From Clostridia bacterium (GTDB lineage: Bacteria > Bacillota > Clostridia > Christensenellales > CAG-1252): 64,000 nt of DNA. Under the pieces are notes generated by a model. The model ran no database searches and was not told the DNA's origin. It saw only the letters and a program-made list of their open reading frames with translations. The first letter of the stretch is position 1; each line of letters begins with the position of its first letter. A program made the position numbers and the translations under genes. Positions 54,513 through 63,197 of the stretch are shown here, piece by piece. Location of the stretch: NCBI GenBank assembly GCA_017444385.1, contig JAFSWQ010000014.1, positions 1 through 64,000 of the forward strand, given 5' to 3'.

Positions 54513-55430
54513 ATGAGAATTCTTAACTATCAAAGGATGTCTACCGAAGACGGTCCGGGATTAAGGACGACTCTATTCGTTAAAGGCTGCCCCTTAAAAT
54601 GCCGTTGGTGCCATAATCCCGAAAGCATTTCGTTCAAGCCGCTTATCGAATGGATTGCCGTTCGTTGTATAGGCTGTAAAACCTGCGTAGATACGTGCCC
54701 GAGAAAAGCCTTATCCGCCGAGGAAGACGGCATAAAAATCAACAGAGAGGTTTGCGTCGCTTGCGGTAAGTGCGTCGACGAATGTCCTACTGTCGCGTTG
54801 GAATTAAAAGGAAGGGAAACGAGCGTAGACGAAATATTCAAGGAGCTCGTCAAAGACGCCGCTTATTTCGGCAAAGACGGCGGCGTTACTCTATCGGGCG
54901 GTGAGATACTCGCGCAAGCGAAAGAAGCGGCGGAACTACTCAAAAAACTCAAAGAACGCGGAATAGGTACTGCGGTCGATACTTGCGGAATGACTACGAA
55001 AGAGAACATCGACTTGGTTTTTCCTTACGCGGACATATTCCTTTACGATATGAAGTTGATTGATCCCGACGAACACGAAAAATTCACCGGGGTAAGAAAC
55101 GATATTATCAAAGAAAACTTCAACTACCTCGCCGAAAAGGTAAAAGGAACGGATAAACATATTTGGATACGCACGCCTATAATTCCCGGCGCGACAGATA
55201 CCGACGAAAATATAAGAGGAATCGCCCGATTTATTAAAGGCAAATACGAACGCTGGGAAATGTGCGCGTTCAACAATCTTTGCAGGGACAAATACGAAAG
55301 GCTATATCAGGATTGGTTCTACTCTAAAACCGAATTAATGACGGCGGAAAGAATGGACGAATTGGTAATGATAGCAAAAGCCGAAGGGTTAGACGAGGTC
55401 TATCGCACAGGCGCAACCAAATTGAAATAA
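54513..55430 (+). CDS. Glycyl radical enzyme activating enzyme
   Basis: About 305 residues, radical SAM. GCPLKCRWCHNPES holds the C-x3-C-x2-C motif (C26, C30, C33), preceded by DGPGLRTTLFVKG as in all activases. Two extra four-cysteine ferredoxin clusters (C52-C62 and C81-C91) lie in the insert, as in activases of the non-PFL enzymes. It abstracts hydrogen from Gly807 of the partner. The ATG at 54513 follows AAGGG; a TTG two codons upstream overlaps the stop of the enzyme gene. Confidence 0.95.
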   Translation: MRILNYQRMSTEDGPGLRTTLFVKGCPLKCRWCHNPESISFKPLIEWIAVRCIGCKTCVDTCPRKALSAEEDGIKINREVCVACGKCVDECPTVALELKGRETSVDEIFKELVKDAAYFGKDGGVTLSGGEILAQAKEAAELLKKLKERGIGTAVDTCGMTTKENIDLVFPYADIFLYDMKLIDPDEHEKFTGVRNDIIKENFNYLAEKVKGTDKHIWIRTPIIPGATDTDENIRGIARFIKGKYERWEMCAFNNLCRDKYERLYQDWFYSKTELMTAERMDELVMIAKAEGLDEVYRTGATKLK

Positions 55431-55440
55431 GGAGTCAGTT

Positions 55441-56259
55441 ATGAGAAAGATAACCGAAGAAGAATATAAGTTTTTCGAAAAAAGCGAAAAGTTGGGCGTA
55501 GTCGGCACGATAGACGATCAAGGCGACCCTCATTTGACGCTTTTAACTACCATTATGGCGAAAGACGAAAACGAGATGGTGGTAGGGCAATTCACCAAAG
55601 GTTTAAGCAAGGACTTTATGAAGATTCGCAACAAGTGCGGTTTTATCATAATGGGAATGGATATGAATTTCTGGACGGGCAAAATGACCTGGAAAGACGT
55701 TAAAACCGAGGGCGAAGAATTCGTCAAGTATAACAATATGCAAATGTGGCGTTTCAACACCTACTTTGGAATTAGCCGCGTTCACTATTTTGACCTCAAC
55801 GATATATCCGAAAAGCGGGTTTTAGAGATTCCTAAAATCGCTAAAAACGAAATCCGCTGCGTACTTGCTAAACCGTTCAAGAAAACGCAAAAACAAGTTA
55901 TTCTCCGCCCTTACGCGAAGAAACTCGTCAACGGTTTGGGCAACCCGAAGTTTTTCTCGTTTATAGACGAAGAGGGATTCCCTGTCGTTGTCCCCTGCGT
56001 ACAAGCGCAAGAAACGGGGTCGAATACGATAGTATTCTCAAAAGCGCCTTATAAAGCCGACTTCGACGGATTAAAAGCGGGGGCGAGAGTTTGCCTTCTC
56101 GCTGTAAGTACAAGTATGGAAAGCGTCCTCGTCAAAGGCGAGTTTTCGGGTTTCAAAAGCGGTTTAGGGACTATAAAAATAGACCGCGTATATAACTCTA
56201 TCCCGCCTATCACGCGCTATATTTACCCTTACGACGATTTCACCGTTCAAAAGATTTAA
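55441..56259 (+). CDS. Split-barrel FMN-binding (pyridoxamine 5'-phosphate oxidase-like) protein
   Basis: 272 residues with two similar split-barrel halves: LGVVGTIDDQGDPHLTLL at about 18-35 and FFSFIDEEGFPVVVPCV at about 180-200. The family binds FMN or a related flavin or deazaflavin; the exact cofactor and reaction are not evident. AAGGAG precedes the ATG, ten bases after the activase stop, so it belongs to the same operon. It may reduce or protect the product or the radical enzyme, or bind its substrate; that is speculation. Confidence 0.85.
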   Translation: MRKITEEEYKFFEKSEKLGVVGTIDDQGDPHLTLLTTIMAKDENEMVVGQFTKGLSKDFMKIRNKCGFIIMGMDMNFWTGKMTWKDVKTEGEEFVKYNNMQMWRFNTYFGISRVHYFDLNDISEKRVLEIPKIAKNEIRCVLAKPFKKTQKQVILRPYAKKLVNGLGNPKFFSFIDEEGFPVVVPCVQAQETGSNTIVFSKAPYKADFDGLKAGARVCLLAVSTSMESVLVKGEFSGFKSGLGTIKIDRVYNSIPPITRYIYPYDDFTVQKI

Positions 56260-56382
56260 GAGCTTATTCGTCTTTATTATACTCGAATTTAACTCACGGT
56301 CGTTAGGAAAATTCTTAACGACCTTTTTTCATTTTACTCTTTAAATTTCACTTGATTTGTATTATAATTAAGAAGGTGAATT

Positions 56383-56958
56383 ATGAAGAAAACCGAAATT
56401 ACCGTAGAAGTATTCGACAATGCGAATAAAATACGCGAAATACTCGTCGATAGAGGATTCGTCTTGATAAAATCTTTCATGCTTGAGGACGAGTATTTTT
56501 CTCGTATCGACCTCGAAACGCTCAAAGGTCTTCCCTACGCGGATATACTTGCTTCATCTTTCCTTTTGAGAAGAGAATCGCCCGCGGATATCGCTGAGAT
56601 AATATACAAAGATAAAACGGTAAACGATAAAGGTTTAGTTTTGGAAGAGGAAAAGACGACTATAATAATCGACGACATCGATAAAGCGAAGGCTCTTTTC
56701 ACAAGAGCGGGGCTTAACAATTGGTGTTCGTTGAGAAACAACAGCGAAGTATATAAAAAAGGCGATATCGAGTTCGCCGTTCAATTCGTAGACGAATTAG
56801 GCGTCTTTATCGAATTCGAAGAAAACGACTCGATGAAAGGGCTATCCCCCGAAGAAAAACTACGCTCGTTATACGAAGAGTTATCTATGCTCGGGCTTAC
56901 GCTCGGCAAGGATTATTCGGTTAAAAAGCCCTATCTAAAACTACTGAAAACCATCTAA
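56383..56958 (+). CDS. CYTH domain protein
   Basis: 191 residues. Elements of the CYTH (class IV adenylyl cyclase/thiamine triphosphatase) tunnel: DEYFSR at about 28-33, LLRRES, YKDKT, EEEKTTIIID and EFEEND. The first motif, normally E-x-E-x-K, reads TEITVEVF and is incomplete, so activity on triphosphates is uncertain. AAGGTG precedes the ATG. It is a stand-alone gene with a TATAAT upstream at about 56363. Confidence 0.75.
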   Translation: MKKTEITVEVFDNANKIREILVDRGFVLIKSFMLEDEYFSRIDLETLKGLPYADILASSFLLRRESPADIAEIIYKDKTVNDKGLVLEEEKTTIIIDDIDKAKALFTRAGLNNWCSLRNNSEVYKKGDIEFAVQFVDELGVFIEFEENDSMKGLSPEEKLRSLYEELSMLGLTLGKDYSVKKPYLKLLKTI

Positions 56959-56999
56959 AAAACTAGTATTAACATATAAAAACAAACGAGAGGTGTAAA

Positions 57000-58547
57000 G
57001 TGGATAAAGACAAATTGTTACAAAGCGGAATTAGTTCTCGCGCTATACTTGATTTTTACAAACGTTTTGAGGAAATCGGCGGGGAAAATCACGGGCTTAT
57101 CATAACCGTAAACGGCGAAAGAGTTTACGAAGAATACTGCTATCCTTACGGTAAAGATACGCCGCAAAATATGTTTTCTTGCACGAAAACTCTCGTATCG
57201 TTAGCCGTAGGTTTTGCGATAGAAGACGGGCTACTTTCCCTCGATACGAAGATATATCCTTATTTCAAAGACTATCCGCACAAGCCGAACAAAGCGATAG
57301 AAGAGTTGACGGTCGAAGATCTCTTAAAGATGAATAGCGGCAAAAAGTTTTCCTTTTTACAGGATATGACCGCCGATCACGCCGCCCTCTTTATGAAAGC
57401 GGGATTCGCTTCAAAAAAGGCGTTCAAGTATTCTAACAACGATTCGCATATCATCGCCGCGCTCGTTACGAAAGTCGTCGGAAAACCTCTTGACGATTAC
57501 CTCGACGAAAAACTTTTCAAACCGCTGAGCATCAAAAAGCCGTTTTGGGATAAAAACGCATTAGGCGTATGCGTGGGCGGCTCGGGCGCGTTTATGACTT
57601 GTTCCGACCTTGCCACGATAGGCGAGTGCGTAGCGGCGGGCGGAATGAAAAACGGAGTTCAAATAATACCCCGCGACTATCTCGAAAAAGCCACAAAAAA
57701 ACAAATAACGCCCTCTAAAACCTATCACGCGGACGGCTTCGGTTACTATTTTTGGCAAGACGGCGAAACGTATAGATTGGAGGGTTTGTTCGGTCAATTC
57801 TCGGTCGTCATTCCCGAAAAGAACACGGTCGTCACTGTAACCTCGATGCATCCGAGCGACAACCTTATTGCCGTCACAATTCAAGACGTACTCGTTAAAA
57901 ACCTTTTCAACGAAAGCCAAGATTTCGACGCACTCGACGCTTATCTTATCGAAAGAGATAGGAAGTTACGCGCCATTTCCCGCCCCATAGACGTAAGCGT
58001 CGTGAAAAACGCGGTAGGCGAATATAAACGCAAAGGCAAAATTTCTTCTATCACGAAAGCGTTTACCGGATTTACCAACGGACTTATCGCCAACTCGATA
58101 CATTCAAGCTATCCCTCCCGTCCTTCTGATAGCATAGACGACCTACGATTTAATTTTACGGAAGAGGAAGTCGAAATATCTTGGCGGGAAGGCGAAGTCA
58201 ACGTCAAGTTCTCTTCAGGTTTAGACGGCAAGCCGAGAGTCACCCCGATAAAGTACCTTCAATGGACGTACGACGTATGGTCTTATTCTTACTTTGAAAA
58301 AGGAAAATTGCACGTCGTAACGAGACCTTTGAACACCATTTCAACGAAGGAATTCATCTTTTCTTTTAGAGGTAACACGGTAAAAATGACGACGAAAACT
58401 CTACCCGATTTCGTAGTGTTTTGCGGATACAATTCGGTAGCCGGCGGGACTATCCCGTCTCTACCCGTCGTCACGCCTATTTTAGTCTCTTTCGTAAAGG
58501 CGGCTTGTTCTATTACGAAAATACCCGTAAAAATCAAAAAGAAGTGA
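57000..58547 (+). CDS. Serine beta-lactamase-fold hydrolase (class C-like)
   Basis: 515 residues. The catalytic S-x2-K is SCTK (S60, K63), the Y-x-N is YSN in FKYSNNDSH, and GGSGAFMTCSDLATIGE is the typical following block. The fold includes penicillin-binding proteins, esterases and class C lactamases; the ~170-residue C-terminal part is a less conserved lipocalin-like/beta domain. No signal peptide or anchor, so cytoplasmic. It starts with GTG after AGAGGTG. Confidence 0.88.
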   Translation: MDKDKLLQSGISSRAILDFYKRFEEIGGENHGLIITVNGERVYEEYCYPYGKDTPQNMFSCTKTLVSLAVGFAIEDGLLSLDTKIYPYFKDYPHKPNKAIEELTVEDLLKMNSGKKFSFLQDMTADHAALFMKAGFASKKAFKYSNNDSHIIAALVTKVVGKPLDDYLDEKLFKPLSIKKPFWDKNALGVCVGGSGAFMTCSDLATIGECVAAGGMKNGVQIIPRDYLEKATKKQITPSKTYHADGFGYYFWQDGETYRLEGLFGQFSVVIPEKNTVVTVTSMHPSDNLIAVTIQDVLVKNLFNESQDFDALDAYLIERDRKLRAISRPIDVSVVKNAVGEYKRKGKISSITKAFTGFTNGLIANSIHSSYPSRPSDSIDDLRFNFTEEEVEISWREGEVNVKFSSGLDGKPRVTPIKYLQWTYDVWSYSYFEKGKLHVVTRPLNTISTKEFIFSFRGNTVKMTTKTLPDFVVFCGYNSVAGGTIPSLPVVTPILVSFVKAACSITKIPVKIKKK

Positions 58548-58667
58548 TATCGTCCGCTTTTTGCGATTTATTTTACGCTTTTAATATAATTATATTAAAA
58601 TAAATATTGTTTTTATAATCTTTTTGTTGTATAATAAATTATAAATATCATAAAGCTGGAGGTTTTT

Positions 58668-60344
58668 ATGTCTAACTATAAGTTTTACATCAGTTATACT
58701 GTCGACGGCGTTCTTTACGGAACGGAAAAAGAACGTTGCGTACACTATTATATAGATAAAGAAATTACCGACGATAAAATCAAGATCACCATCAATCCCA
58801 AGGTGGATATGGAACTCGTTAAAATGTATATTTACACCGACAGATTGTACGGCGCAAATGAAAAATTCTACGTTAACGGTTATCAAGCTTGGACGCCTTC
58901 TAAAGAAGTTACCGCCGAAGATCAAAATAAGAAGCTTTGCTCGCTTTACAAGTGGCTTCCTTTGGCGCATAAACTTATGACGCCCCCCGGAGACGTCAAC
59001 TGGTGGCCGGAAGACGAAGGCAAAGGTAACTTCCACGGTTACACTTACACCTATTTCAAAAACGGCGATAAATTCGAGCTTCTCGGCTCTTTGTCGGATA
59101 GATTTGCGTACACTATTTTCAACGTCAAGATGAACGATAAACTCTTCTACATCTACAAGGAAGTAGAAGGCAAGACCATCGAAGCGGGCAAACCCGTAGT
59201 CGCTTACGATATCGTCATCAAGAGAGGTTCTTACGACGAGGTATTCGACGCTTATTTCGACGCGCTCAAATTGCCCCCCTGCCGTATCGATCATATGAGC
59301 GGTTATACTTCTTGGTATAACTACTTCCGCAATATCGACGAGCCCACTATGCTTCGCGACCTCGACGGATTGGATAGAGCGAAAGACGAAGTTAGCATTT
59401 TCCAAATCGACGACGGTTATCAAATCACCACGGGCGACTGGCCTACCAATGAAAAGTTCCCCAACGGTTTAAGACCAGTTGTCGACAAGATACACGAAAA
59501 AGGTTATAAAGCGGGTTTATGGATCGCTCCTTTCAACGCGAGTAAAAAATCCAGCATTTTCAAGAATCATAAAGATTGGTTGATTCACAAAGACGGCAAG
59601 CCCTTGTTCAGCGTATTCAACGTAGACGGCGGTTGGTACACTTTGGATATCTATAATCCCGAAGTCAGAGAACATATCAAAGGCATATTCAAACGCACCC
59701 TTGACGAATGGGATTTCGATATGGTCAAACTCGACTTCCTCTACTCTCAAGCAATGTTCCCGAGAAACAACAAAACTCGTTCGGAAATCATGTACGAAGC
59801 GATCGAGTTTTTACGCGAATGCGTAGGCGATAAACTCATTTTGGGTTGCGGCGTTCCTCTCGCTCCCTGCTTCGGCGTAGTCGACGCATGCCGTATCGGT
59901 TGCGACGTATCCCCCAACTACAAGGGCGGCATCATCAACGACACTCGCTTCTCGCAAGAGATCGTAAACGCGCAAAACGCCATCACGAACAGTATGTTCC
60001 GCCGTCATCTTAACGGTAAAGCGTTCGTCAACGATCCCGACGTATTCTTCTTGAGAGATATCAATATCAAGTACACCGAAGAACAAAAGAGATTACTTGG
60101 CTTTATCAACAACTTGTTCGGCGACGTTCTCTTCGTTTCGGATAACGTTGGCGATTTCAGCGACGAAAAGATAGAACTTCTCAAAAAATTCTTCAAGAAA
60201 AACACGCATAAAGTCTATTCTGTCGATAGATTGAATATGGAAGGCGATTACGAAGTCGTATTCGGCAACGAATCCACCAAACATACGTTGAAATTCAACC
60301 TTGTAACCGGCGTAAGCAACGTAGACGATTTCTTGAAGCAATAA
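58668..60344 (+). CDS. Glycoside hydrolase family 36-type alpha-galactosidase
   Basis: 558 residues. TIM barrel of clan GH-D: FQIDDGYQ, GLWIAPF, and the nucleophile D356 in MVKLDFLYS. The acid/base is D413 in RIGCDVSPNY. Hydrolyses terminal alpha-galactosides such as raffinose-type oligosaccharides, or a related alpha-glycoside. No signal peptide, so intracellular, though no sugar transporter is adjacent. GGAGG precedes the ATG. Confidence 0.9.
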   Translation: MSNYKFYISYTVDGVLYGTEKERCVHYYIDKEITDDKIKITINPKVDMELVKMYIYTDRLYGANEKFYVNGYQAWTPSKEVTAEDQNKKLCSLYKWLPLAHKLMTPPGDVNWWPEDEGKGNFHGYTYTYFKNGDKFELLGSLSDRFAYTIFNVKMNDKLFYIYKEVEGKTIEAGKPVVAYDIVIKRGSYDEVFDAYFDALKLPPCRIDHMSGYTSWYNYFRNIDEPTMLRDLDGLDRAKDEVSIFQIDDGYQITTGDWPTNEKFPNGLRPVVDKIHEKGYKAGLWIAPFNASKKSSIFKNHKDWLIHKDGKPLFSVFNVDGGWYTLDIYNPEVREHIKGIFKRTLDEWDFDMVKLDFLYSQAMFPRNNKTRSEIMYEAIEFLRECVGDKLILGCGVPLAPCFGVVDACRIGCDVSPNYKGGIINDTRFSQEIVNAQNAITNSMFRRHLNGKAFVNDPDVFFLRDINIKYTEEQKRLLGFINNLFGDVLFVSDNVGDFSDEKIELLKKFFKKNTHKVYSVDRLNMEGDYEVVFGNESTKHTLKFNLVTGVSNVDDFLKQ

Positions 60345-60366
60345 TAACAATTTAGTTTAACTAATC

Positions 60367-60421
60367 GCTGTGAATAATGATCGTACCCAATAGGATAATT
60401 ATCATTTTTCACAGCCTTTTT
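60367..60421 (+). terminator. Long-stem terminator after the GH36 gene
   Basis: GCTGTGAATAATGAT pairs with an ATTATCATTTTTCACAGC-type arm across about 17 bases, followed by CTTTTT. Confidence 0.8.
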
Positions 60422-60431
60422 ATTATATACT

Positions 60432-61562
60432 ATGAACGACTACAAAATAATCGTTACTTCGGCTTTCGGCATTGAAAGCGTGGTAAAACGCGAATTATAT
60501 AAACTCGGCTACGGCGACGTGCCCGCGGTAAACGGAACGTTTGAGTTTTCGGGTTCCGCTTTGGACGTTGCCAGATGCAATATGTTTTTACGTTCAGCCG
60601 ATAGAGTTATGATTAAACTCGCGGAATTCGAATGTAAAGATTTCGACACGCTCTTTGACAACGTCAACAAAATCGAATGGGGCGACTATCTCTCTATCGA
60701 CGGTCAGTTCATAGTAAACGGGAAATGCGTCGACAGTACGCTTTTCGGTGTATCCGCTTGTCAGTCTATAATAAAAAAAGCTATTATCGTAAAACTTACT
60801 AAAAAGTACAACGTAAGAACTTTCAGCGAAAGCGCTGAAAGATACAAGATAAACTTTGCAATAATCAACGACGTTTGCTCTATTTACCTCGACACTTCGG
60901 GCGACGGATTACATAAGAGGGGTTATCGTGACATCGTTGGCGAAGCCTCCATCAAAGAAACGCTCGCGGCGGCTATAATACAGCTATCCGTATATAATCA
61001 GGATAAAGATTTCGCCGACCTCTTCTGCGGCTCTGGCACTTTCCCTATCGAAGCCGCCCTTTACGCTACCCGTCGCGCGCCGGGAATGAATAGAAAATTC
61101 GATTACGAATTTTGGCAAAGTTTCCCTAACGTACGCGATAAAGCCCAAGAAGAAGCCGACGAGATGGTTAGGCGGGATATCAAGCCGAGAATTTTCGGAT
61201 TTGATATAGATAAACGAGCGATACAACAAAGCATACGTCACGCAGAACAAGCGGGCGTAAGAGATTTGATTCATTTTCAATGCGCCGACCAAAAGGACTT
61301 CTCTTCACGCAAAGCGTACGGCGTGATATGCACGAATCCGCCTTACGGCGAAAGGCTCTCTAACGAAAAAGAGGTTTTTGAGTTGATGAAATCTCTCTCG
61401 GTCACCTACTCTAATTTACAGGATTGGTCGTTATATTTGATTACCTCTTTCCAAGATTTAGAGAAAGCGTTCGGCAGGAAAGCCGACAAAAACCGTAAAC
61501 TATTCAACGGACGGATAGAATGTAGATTATATCAATTTTTAGGAAGGAAACCAAACAAATGA
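60432..61562 (+). CDS. THUMP-domain class I RNA methyltransferase (RlmL/YpsC-like)
   Basis: 376 residues. An N-terminal ferredoxin-like and THUMP region (about 1-155) binds RNA; the SAM domain has ADLFCGSGTFPIEAA and the catalytic TNPPYGERL (N-P-P-Y), which methylates an exocyclic amine. The bacterial homologues act on 23S rRNA (N2-guanine). No Shine-Dalgarno: TATTAT ends five bases before the ATG. It overlaps ung by four bases. Confidence 0.93.
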   Translation: MNDYKIIVTSAFGIESVVKRELYKLGYGDVPAVNGTFEFSGSALDVARCNMFLRSADRVMIKLAEFECKDFDTLFDNVNKIEWGDYLSIDGQFIVNGKCVDSTLFGVSACQSIIKKAIIVKLTKKYNVRTFSESAERYKINFAIINDVCSIYLDTSGDGLHKRGYRDIVGEASIKETLAAAIIQLSVYNQDKDFADLFCGSGTFPIEAALYATRRAPGMNRKFDYEFWQSFPNVRDKAQEEADEMVRRDIKPRIFGFDIDKRAIQQSIRHAEQAGVRDLIHFQCADQKDFSSRKAYGVICTNPPYGERLSNEKEVFELMKSLSVTYSNLQDWSLYLITSFQDLEKAFGRKADKNRKLFNGRIECRLYQFLGRKPNK

Positions 61563-62224
61563 TAGATTTCGGTAACGATTGGAACGAATTATTAAAAGAA
61601 GAACTGCAAAAAGATTACTATCAAAAGTTGCGCGTCTTTTTAGCGGACGAATACAGGCGTTATACGGTTTATCCCGATATGTACGATATCTTCAACGCGT
61701 ACAAATACACCTCTTACTCAGACGTAAAAGTGGTTATTCTCGGGCAAGATCCCTATCACAACCCAAACCAAGCGCACGGTCTCGCATTTTCGGTCAAGAA
61801 AGGCGTGGATATACCGCCTTCCCTTAAAAACATATATAAAGAACTACACGACGAGATAGGTTTTCAAATCCCCTCTCACGGATACCTCGTCGACTGGACG
61901 AAACAAGGCGTATTTCTTTTGAATACGGTTTTGACGGTAAGAGCCCCAACGGCAAACTCGCACGCGGGTAAAGGCTGGGAACAATTTACCGACGAAACGA
62001 TAAAGCTCATAAATCAAAAAGACGCGCCCGTGGTATATTTACTTTGGGGCGCTAACGCAAGAAGCAAAGCGAAACTTATAACCAATCCCAAGCACCTCGT
62101 GCTACAATCGCCTCACCCAAGCCCGCTATCCGCTTTCAACGGTTTTTTCGGTAACGGTCATTTCAAAAAGGCGAACGATTTTCTAAACAAATACGGCTTA
62201 AACGTTGATTGGACAATAAACTAA
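61559..62224 (+). CDS. ung: Uracil-DNA glycosylase, family 1
   Basis: Removes uracil from DNA to start base-excision repair. 221 residues with the water-activating GQDPYH (D64, H67) and the DNA-intercalation SPHPSPL (H186). Coupled to both neighbours by overlaps. Confidence 0.98.
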   Translation: MIDFGNDWNELLKEELQKDYYQKLRVFLADEYRRYTVYPDMYDIFNAYKYTSYSDVKVVILGQDPYHNPNQAHGLAFSVKKGVDIPPSLKNIYKELHDEIGFQIPSHGYLVDWTKQGVFLLNTVLTVRAPTANSHAGKGWEQFTDETIKLINQKDAPVVYLLWGANARSKAKLITNPKHLVLQSPHPSPLSAFNGFFGNGHFKKANDFLNKYGLNVDWTIN

Positions 62225-63042
62225 TGATAAAGAAAGAAAAAGACAGAATACTAATACAAGATGAATATTTCGATATTCGCTCTACCCTCTATTGCGGGCA
62301 GGTTTTTCGTTTCAAAGAGGATAACGGAATTTTCAAAGTATATTCAAAAGATAAATGCGCTACGATTACAGAAGGGGTCAATACCGAGATAATAGGCGAC
62401 GTCGACTACTTTTACGATTATTTCGATTTATCCACCGACTATAAAACGCAAGCGGAAAGCATTATCGACAAACCTTTAATTAGGCAAGGTTTAGTAAAAG
62501 GTAAAGGCATTCATATTCTCAAACAAGATCCATACGAAACCCTGATATCCTTTATCATAAGCGCAAATAACCATATCCCTCGTATTAAGGGCATAATTGA
62601 GCGACTTTGTACTGCGCTCGGCGAAAATAAAGGGGATTATTATGCGTTTCCTACGCCAGAAGCGATGGCAAGTCAAAGCGTTGAGTTTTATAAGAATTTA
62701 GGCGCAGGATATCGCGACGTATACCTACTCGACGCCGCTACGAAAGTAGCGAATAAAGAGTTCGACGTCTATTCCCCCTACTCGTTAGATACTCCTTCGG
62801 CGGCAAAAGAACTAATGAAAATAAAAGGCGTAGGGCCAAAAGTTGCCGACTGTATTTTGCTTTTTGCTTACGGGAAGCAAGACGTTTTCCCGGTCGATAC
62901 CTGGATAAAGAAGGTATATAAAGAGCTTACCGGGAAAGAAGACGATCAAAAGACGATACGCAACTATTTGCTCTCGGTTTACGGCGATCTATCGGGTATC
63001 GCGCAGCAATATTTATTCTACGGCGTGAGAAATAAAGACTAA
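62224..63042 (+). CDS. OGG1-like 8-oxoguanine DNA glycosylase
   Basis: Bifunctional glycosylase of oxidative DNA repair. About 272 residues: the N-terminal OGG1-type LYCGQVFRFK block, then helix-hairpin-helix GVGPKVADC with the catalytic lysine (about 206) and the PVD aspartate (about 225). The start at 62224 overlaps the ung stop (TAATG); an ATG at 62209 is possible. Neither has a strong ribosome binding site, as expected for coupling. Confidence 0.92.
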   Translation: MIKKEKDRILIQDEYFDIRSTLYCGQVFRFKEDNGIFKVYSKDKCATITEGVNTEIIGDVDYFYDYFDLSTDYKTQAESIIDKPLIRQGLVKGKGIHILKQDPYETLISFIISANNHIPRIKGIIERLCTALGENKGDYYAFPTPEAMASQSVEFYKNLGAGYRDVYLLDAATKVANKEFDVYSPYSLDTPSAAKELMKIKGVGPKVADCILLFAYGKQDVFPVDTWIKKVYKELTGKEDDQKTIRNYLLSVYGDLSGIAQQYLFYGVRNKD

Positions 63043-63152
63043 ACGAAAATAATTTACTATTCATATAGATTTACATATTATACAACAATTTTAAGTTCAA
63101 TTCGAACGAATTGCGTCCTTATTATATTTAACAATAGTGTCAAAATGGCAAG

Positions 63153-63186
63153 AAAAAAGGGTCGTCGAAACCGACGACCCTTTTAT
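63153..63186. terminator. Bidirectional terminator
   Basis: GGGTCGTCG-AAAC-CGACGACCC flanked by A- and T-runs, between the convergent glycosylase and secF genes. The rest of 63043-63152 is AT-rich with nothing recognised. Confidence 0.85.
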
Positions 63187-63197
63187 TATAGAAAGAA

